Positions 60,264-64,000 of a DNA stretch of 64,000 nucleotides are shown here, one piece after another. The notes under the pieces are model-generated. The model was not told where the DNA came from, did no database searches, and saw only the letters and a program-made list of their open reading frames with translations. The DNA is taken from positions 248,001 through 312,000 of the forward strand of contig NZ_JADPKS010000008.1 of the NCBI RefSeq assembly GCF_023074175.1. The letters are read 5' to 3'. Made by a program: the position numbers and the translations under genes. Numbering within the stretch: the stretch's first letter is position 1; every line of letters begins with the position of its first letter. The stretch comes from Bradyrhizobium sp. 139. GTDB taxonomy: Bacteria > Pseudomonadota > Alphaproteobacteria > Rhizobiales > Xanthobacteraceae.

Positions 60264-61313
60264 CTACCCCGGCATCACGCCAAAGGCCTGCTTGAAGCGC
60301 TCTGCATAGCGCGGCCAGACCTCGGGATTGATGATGCGCGGCGGGCGCTTGCCGTCGAGCGTGTCCAGCACCTGCTCGGCGGCGATGCGCCCCATGTTCT
60401 GGCGCGCCTCGATCGTGACGCCTGCGGTATGGGGGCTCGCCAGCACGTTGTCGAACTGGAGCAGCGGATGCTCCGGCGGCGGCGGCTCCCTGGACCAGAC
60501 GTCGAGGCCGGCACCGGCGATGCGCTTGTCGCGCAACGCCTGGAGCAGCGCGTCCTCGTCGTGGATGAAGCCGCGCGCCGTGGTGATGAAGTACGCATGC
60601 GGCTGCATCAGCGCAAACTCGCGCACGCTGATCATGTTGCGGCTGCCCTTGTTGAGCGGACAGGAGATCGAGACGAAATCGGCGCGGCGCAGCAGCTCGT
60701 CGAGTTCGACCTTCTCGCCGCCCCGCTCGGTCATCGCCTCGGCCGACAAATACGGGTCATAGGCCAGCACCTTCATGCCGAGCAGGCCCTTGCACAGTGC
60801 GGCAATGCGGCGGCCGACATTGCCGAGGCCGACGATGCCGACGGTCTTGTGTTCGACCTCGTTGCCGACGAGCTCGTTGCGGTTGACGTCGCGCTCGCGG
60901 CGCAGGCGCCGGTCGGACTGGATGATGCGCTTGGACAGCGTCAGCATCATCGCCAGCGCATGCTCGGCGACAGAATGGGCGTTGCCGCCGGACTGGTTGA
61001 CGACCAGCACGCCCGCATCGGTGCAGGCCTCGACGTCGACGGGGTCGAAGCCCGCGCCATTGCTGGAGACGAGCAGCAGGTTCGGCGTGCGCTTCAGGAA
61101 GGTGGCATCGATGTGGAAATGCGACGCGAGCTCGTCGCGGGCCGCGCCGATCTGGTAGACATGGGCAGCGCCCAGGATCGGCGCGTAAAAGTCTTCGGGG
61201 CTCTCGTTTTCGATACGATCCAGCCGGACGTCAGCCCGCGCCTTCAGGATGTCGATATAGATCGGATTGGCCAGATACTTGACGTAAAAGACTCGCTTGC
61301 TGTTGACGGACAT
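60264..61313 (-). CDS. D-isomer-specific 2-hydroxyacid dehydrogenase
   Basis: The 349-residue enzyme has the NAD motif GIVGLGNVGRRIAALCKGL, catalytic Arg in TTARGFIHDEDALL, Glu in SREPPPPEHPLL and His in ASPHTAGVTIEA. The start at 61313 has AAGGA upstream. Family members include phosphoglycerate, glyoxylate and sulfolactate (SlcC-type) dehydrogenases. It is divergent from a split decarboxylase of the sulfopyruvate/phosphonopyruvate type, so its product could be a 2-keto acid for that enzyme. The substrate is open. Confidence 0.92.
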   Translation of the reverse strand: MSVNSKRVFYVKYLANPIYIDILKARADVRLDRIENESPEDFYAPILGAAHVYQIGAARDELASHFHIDATFLKRTPNLLLVSSNGAGFDPVDVEACTDAGVLVVNQSGGNAHSVAEHALAMMLTLSKRIIQSDRRLRRERDVNRNELVGNEVEHKTVGIVGLGNVGRRIAALCKGLLGMKVLAYDPYLSAEAMTERGGEKVELDELLRRADFVSISCPLNKGSRNMISVREFALMQPHAYFITTARGFIHDEDALLQALRDKRIAGAGLDVWSREPPPPEHPLLQFDNVLASPHTAGVTIEARQNMGRIAAEQVLDTLDGKRPPRIINPEVWPRYAERFKQAFGVMPG

Positions 61314-61580
61314 CAAAATCCTTCCGGCTCTCTCGAAGGAGATCCGCAAGGTCAGCGCAATGCACGCCCGTCCATGCCTCCTCCCGTTTTTTCATTGCCG
61401 TCATCTATGACATGGCGGTGCCGGCCACGGCAGGCCGTCTGGCGCAGATCACGGTGCCGGCCCGGACATGTTGACAATCCCGCCCGCCGCGTCAAGTTCG
61501 GCAGACCGCCGCGGCGGCCAAGACGACGCCTAAGACAATGGCAAAGACCAAGAAGCATGCGCGGCCGAAGGGAGAACGCA

Positions 61581-62147
61581 ATGGCGATTGCGGAACAGCA
61601 GACCTCGCCCGAGGCAACACAAAGCTCCAGCGACAAGAGCTGGCACGGCATTGTCCTGCAAACCCTGAAGCGGAACGAGATCAGCCTCGTCCCTTACGTG
61701 CCTGACCGGGTGCTGACGCCGCTGATCAAGAACCTGCATGCCGATCCCTTCTTCACCACCTTCGCCACCGCGCGCGAGGAGGAAGCCGTCGGCATCGTCT
61801 CGGGCGCCTGGATGGGCGGACGTCGCGGCGCGGTGCTGATGCAGACCTCCGGTTTTGCCACGCTCGCCAATGTGCTGGCCTCGCTCGCGGTGCCCTACCA
61901 GATCCCGCTGATCATGTTTGTGTCCGAGCGCGGCACACTTGGCGAGTTCAATTACGGGCAATCGCTGGTCTGCCGGACCATGCGCCCGGTGCTGGATTCA
62001 CTCGCGCTGGAGCACCACACCATCACCCGGCTCGACGAACTCGAATTCATCGCCGACCGGTCGATCAAGCAGGCCGTCACCACGCAAGCGCCGGTCGCGC
62101 TGATCCTCAACCCGCTGCTCACCGGCGGCAAGGTTTTCGACAAGTGA
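61581..62147 (+). CDS. TPP-dependent decarboxylase, N-terminal (PYR) subunit, ComD-like
   Basis: This 188-residue protein equals the pyrimidine-binding half of a TPP enzyme. The activating Glu is in TAREEEAVGIVSGAWMGGRRG, and MQTSGFATLANVLASL resembles the MQNSG segment of sulfopyruvate and phosphonopyruvate decarboxylases. GGGAG stands seven bases before the ATG. The next gene supplies the PP domain, so this is a two-subunit enzyme such as ComDE. Which 2-keto acid it uses cannot be read. Confidence 0.85.
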   Translation: MAIAEQQTSPEATQSSSDKSWHGIVLQTLKRNEISLVPYVPDRVLTPLIKNLHADPFFTTFATAREEEAVGIVSGAWMGGRRGAVLMQTSGFATLANVLASLAVPYQIPLIMFVSERGTLGEFNYGQSLVCRTMRPVLDSLALEHHTITRLDELEFIADRSIKQAVTTQAPVALILNPLLTGGKVFDK

Positions 62148-62157
62148 GGCCGGCCAA

Positions 62158-62766
62158 ATGAATAAAGACCTGGACAACCGCAACACCAAGATGATGAACC
62201 GCTTCGATGTCACCTCGCGCCTGATCGCGAAGCTTGAGCACGAGGAGGCCGTGATCGGCGGCATCGGCAACACCAATTTCGATCTCTGGGCCGCCGGCCA
62301 TCGCCCGCAGAATTTCTACATGCTCGGCAGCATGGGCCTCGCCTTCCCGATCGCGCTCGGCGTCGCGCTGGCGCAGCCCGATCGCCGCGTCTTCGCGCTC
62401 GAAGGCGACGGCTCGCTGTTGATGCAGCTCGGTGCGCTCTCGACCATCGCGATGTTGAAGCCGAAGAACCTCATCATGATCGTGATGGACAACGGCATCT
62501 ACCAGATTACCGGCGCGCAGCCGACGCCGGCAGCACACGTCGCCGACATCGTCGCGATCGCTGCCGGCTCGGGGCTCGCCAACAGCGCCTGGGCCGCGGA
62601 CGAGGAGGATTTCGAGCGGCTGGTCGACGAGGCCATGTCCGCCTCCGAGCCGAGCCTGATCGCGGTCCGTATCGACGACAAGCCGGGCGTCGGCACCACC
62701 CGGCGCGATCCGGTGCAGATCCGGGAACGTTTCATGCACGGCCTCGGCGTGCGCGAGCCACTTTAA
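62158..62766 (+). CDS. TPP-dependent decarboxylase, C-terminal (PP) subunit, ComE-like
   Basis: The 202-residue diphosphate-binding half has the TPP/Mg motif GDGSLLMQLGALSTIAMLKPKNLIMIVMDN (GDG to N about 29 residues, as required) and GSMGLAFPIALGVALAQPDRRV before it. It starts 10 bases after the PYR subunit gene with GAGG upstream. The pair forms the active site at the subunit interface. Confidence 0.87.
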   Translation: MNKDLDNRNTKMMNRFDVTSRLIAKLEHEEAVIGGIGNTNFDLWAAGHRPQNFYMLGSMGLAFPIALGVALAQPDRRVFALEGDGSLLMQLGALSTIAMLKPKNLIMIVMDNGIYQITGAQPTPAAHVADIVAIAAGSGLANSAWAADEEDFERLVDEAMSASEPSLIAVRIDDKPGVGTTRRDPVQIRERFMHGLGVREPL

Positions 62767-62843
62767 CGTCTCGTCATTAACTACACAGCGATCTGATCCC
62801 GCCCCCGTTACAGGCCCTTGCAAATCCGTGCTATCTGCACTGG

Positions 62844-63221
62844 ATGACCATTTTTGCTCGCATTTTTGCCTGGCTGCTCGCGGCCGCCGTCACTTTCGCA
62901 ACCCTCGGCCCGCCCGGCCTGCGGCCCCATTCCGAGCTCGGGCAGGACGGCGAGCATGCACTCGCCTTCATTCTGGTGGGACTGGCCTTCGGCCTCGCCT
63001 ACGGCGACCGTCGCCGGGCCGTCGCCGCCCTCGCGGTGGTCTTCATCGGGGTGCTTGAGCTGATGCAGTTCTGGGCGCCGGGACGGCATGCACGGCTGGA
63101 AGATTTTTTGGTCGACGCCGGCACCGCCTGCATCGGCTTTGCGCTCGCCGCCGTCGCCGATTGGGTCGTGACCCGGTTTCGCGCCAATTCGGTCCTGACG
63201 AGCGAAGGCCCCGCGGAGTGA
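62844..63221 (+). CDS. VanZ-like membrane protein
   Basis: The 125-residue protein has about four membrane helices and the VanZ-family pattern GEHALAFILVGLAFGLAY ... LELMQFWAPGRHARLEDFLVDAGTACIGFALA. VanZ relatives confer low-level teicoplanin resistance in Gram-positives; in alphaproteobacteria the role is unknown. It stands alone. Confidence 0.85.
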   Translation: MTIFARIFAWLLAAAVTFATLGPPGLRPHSELGQDGEHALAFILVGLAFGLAYGDRRRAVAALAVVFIGVLELMQFWAPGRHARLEDFLVDAGTACIGFALAAVADWVVTRFRANSVLTSEGPAE

Positions 63222-63229
63222 CGCTCCGC
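63213..63229. terminator. Short hairpin at the VanZ-like gene end
   Basis: GCGGAG-tgacg-CTCCGC overlaps the stop codon, between convergent genes. The stem is short and no T run follows. Confidence 0.35.
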
Positions 63230-63266
63230 AGGGCCGGCTCTTCGAGAGTCTTTACCCTCTTCTCGA

Positions 63267-63650
63267 TCAGTCGATGATCTTGACAACGCGGCGCGTGCGC
63301 GGTTCGACGATGACGCGGCGATCGTTCACGACCGCGTAGCGATACTCCGTGTAGTTCGGCACGGGGCGCAGCACCACGGTCGGCGGCAGCGGCTCGCCGA
63401 CCACGACGCGCTCGTGGATCACGACGGAATCGTCGCGCGGAATTCCGCCCAGCACCGCATTCGGAATTTCGAGGCCGGCGCCGACGGCCGCACCGACAGT
63501 GCCGCCGACCATCGCGCCGACCGGGCCACCGATGTCGCCACCCGCGCGCGCGCCGTCCGCCGCGCCCTGGGCGGTCGTCGACTGAGCAAAGGCTGCACTC
63601 GACGCCAGCAGCGACGCGGCAGCCAACGAAATCGCAAGACGGGTTTTCAT
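63267..63650 (-). CDS. Exported glycine-rich protein (DUF1236-like)
   Basis: The 127-residue protein has a signal peptide (MKTRLAISLAAASLLASSAAFAQ), a Gly/Ala-rich central part (GAMVGGTVGAAVGAGLEIPNAVLGG) that may form a membrane-spanning glycine-zipper, and a C-terminal DUF1236-type segment (PNYTEYRYAVVNDRRVIVEPRTRRVVKIID). Such proteins are frequent in Bradyrhizobium; their function is unknown, probably envelope-related. Confidence 0.82.
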   Translation of the reverse strand: MKTRLAISLAAASLLASSAAFAQSTTAQGAADGARAGGDIGGPVGAMVGGTVGAAVGAGLEIPNAVLGGIPRDDSVVIHERVVVGEPLPPTVVLRPVPNYTEYRYAVVNDRRVIVEPRTRRVVKIID

Positions 63651-63751
63651 GTGCTCATGTCTCCAATGATTGCTGTACGCCTTCAACCGCGGCGCCGGAC
63701 CATTGTTCCGGTTCCGCCACGCCGAAAGGCACGTCACGACACTGGAAATCC

Positions 63752-64000
63752 TTACCGCGTAACAGTTCCGGCCGCGGCGATCTCGTGCCCCGCCATCAGT
63801 TCCAGCGCCCGCACCATCGCCGAGTGATCCCAGCCTTTGCCGCCATGCGCGGTGCAGGCTGAGAACAACTGCTGTGCCACCGCCGTGCTCGGCAACGACA
63901 GGCCGAGCGCGCGTGCACCTTCAAGCGCGAGGTTGAGATCCTTCTGGTGCAGCTCGATGCGAAACCCCGGATCGAAATTCCGCTTCACCATGCGCTCGCC
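63752..64000 (-). CDS. glxR: 2-hydroxy-3-oxopropionate reductase-like protein, C-terminal part
   Basis: Only the last 82 or so residues are inside the window; the frame stays open to the edge. The sequence RNFDPGFRIELHQKDLNLALEGARALGLSLPSTAVAQQLFSA...GGKGWDHSAMVRALELMAG is typical of the NAD-binding-11 domain of tartronate semialdehyde reductase, with the catalytic-region Lys in HQKDLNLAL. 3-hydroxyisobutyrate dehydrogenase is the close alternative. Confidence 0.85.
   Translation of the reverse strand, partial: GERMVKRNFDPGFRIELHQKDLNLALEGARALGLSLPSTAVAQQLFSACTAHGGKGWDHSAMVRALELMAGHEIAAAGTVTR

Noticed and set aside
60429..61580. A long in-frame extension upstream of the ComD-like gene
   Set aside because: It runs antisense to the hydroxyacid dehydrogenase; the ATG at 61581 has a strong ribosome binding site and the family length.

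Overview
The window reads as chromosomal DNA of a Bradyrhizobium-like alphaproteobacterium (order Hyphomicrobiales). This is inferred from four things: high GC with strong third-position GC bias, many short palindromic intergenic repeats of the kinds common in Bradyrhizobium, a ChvE/GguAB-type sugar transporter, and a dense load of ABC uptake systems. No rRNA, tRNA, CRISPR array, integrase or insertion sequence was seen. About 60 protein genes are supported, and almost all fall into compact operons with 1-4 base start/stop overlaps.

Layout. 1-2547: 3' part of a hybrid sensor kinase. 2635-5255: LysR regulator divergent from a ring-cleaving dioxygenase/hydrolase pair. 5312-7243: CorA transporter and a GIY-YIG gene boxed by inverted repeats. 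7534-14459: peptide-type ABC transporter with an amidase. 14581-24087: SorC-regulated polyol/sugar operon (MalEFGK-type ABC, SDR, FGGY kinase, PfkB kinase, HAD phosphatase). 24228-33762: ChvE-GguAB transporter plus an oxidative aldose pathway (dehydrogenase, mutarotase, lactonase, FAH-type dehydratase) with a GntR regulator.

33842-43801: the most unusual region. A minus-strand set (AprA-like flavoprotein, two-cluster ferredoxin, HEAT-repeat protein, Fpr-type ferredoxin reductase) faces a plus-strand set (DUF971 protein, Crp-family regulator, and an SsuABC-type ABC transporter whose binding protein carries a NosL-like C-terminal domain). A YeiH-type putative sulfate exporter follows. Four copies of a palindromic site with core TTAG (half-sites close to GNCRA/TTGNC) lie in front of the four transcription units, and a textbook sigma-54 promoter precedes the Crp gene. 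I propose that this is a co-regulated, so far unnamed uptake and redox system, perhaps for an organosulfur compound.

43913-53247: a Liv-type ABC operon divergent from an acyl-CoA ligase/TetR/Baeyer-Villiger monooxygenase operon, with a near-perfect palindrome between them. 53441-59690: HCCA-isomerase-like protein, alanine dehydrogenase with its Lrp regulator, and a Pao-type molybdenum aldehyde oxidoreductase without a Tat leader. 59853-64000: a small conserved protein, a D-2-hydroxyacid dehydrogenase divergent from a split TPP decarboxylase, a VanZ-like protein, a glycine-rich exported protein, and the C-terminal end of a tartronate semialdehyde reductase-type gene.

Limits: all functional calls come from reading motifs and remembered family features; no database search was run. 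Substrates of the transporters and start codons without a clear ribosome binding site are the weakest points.
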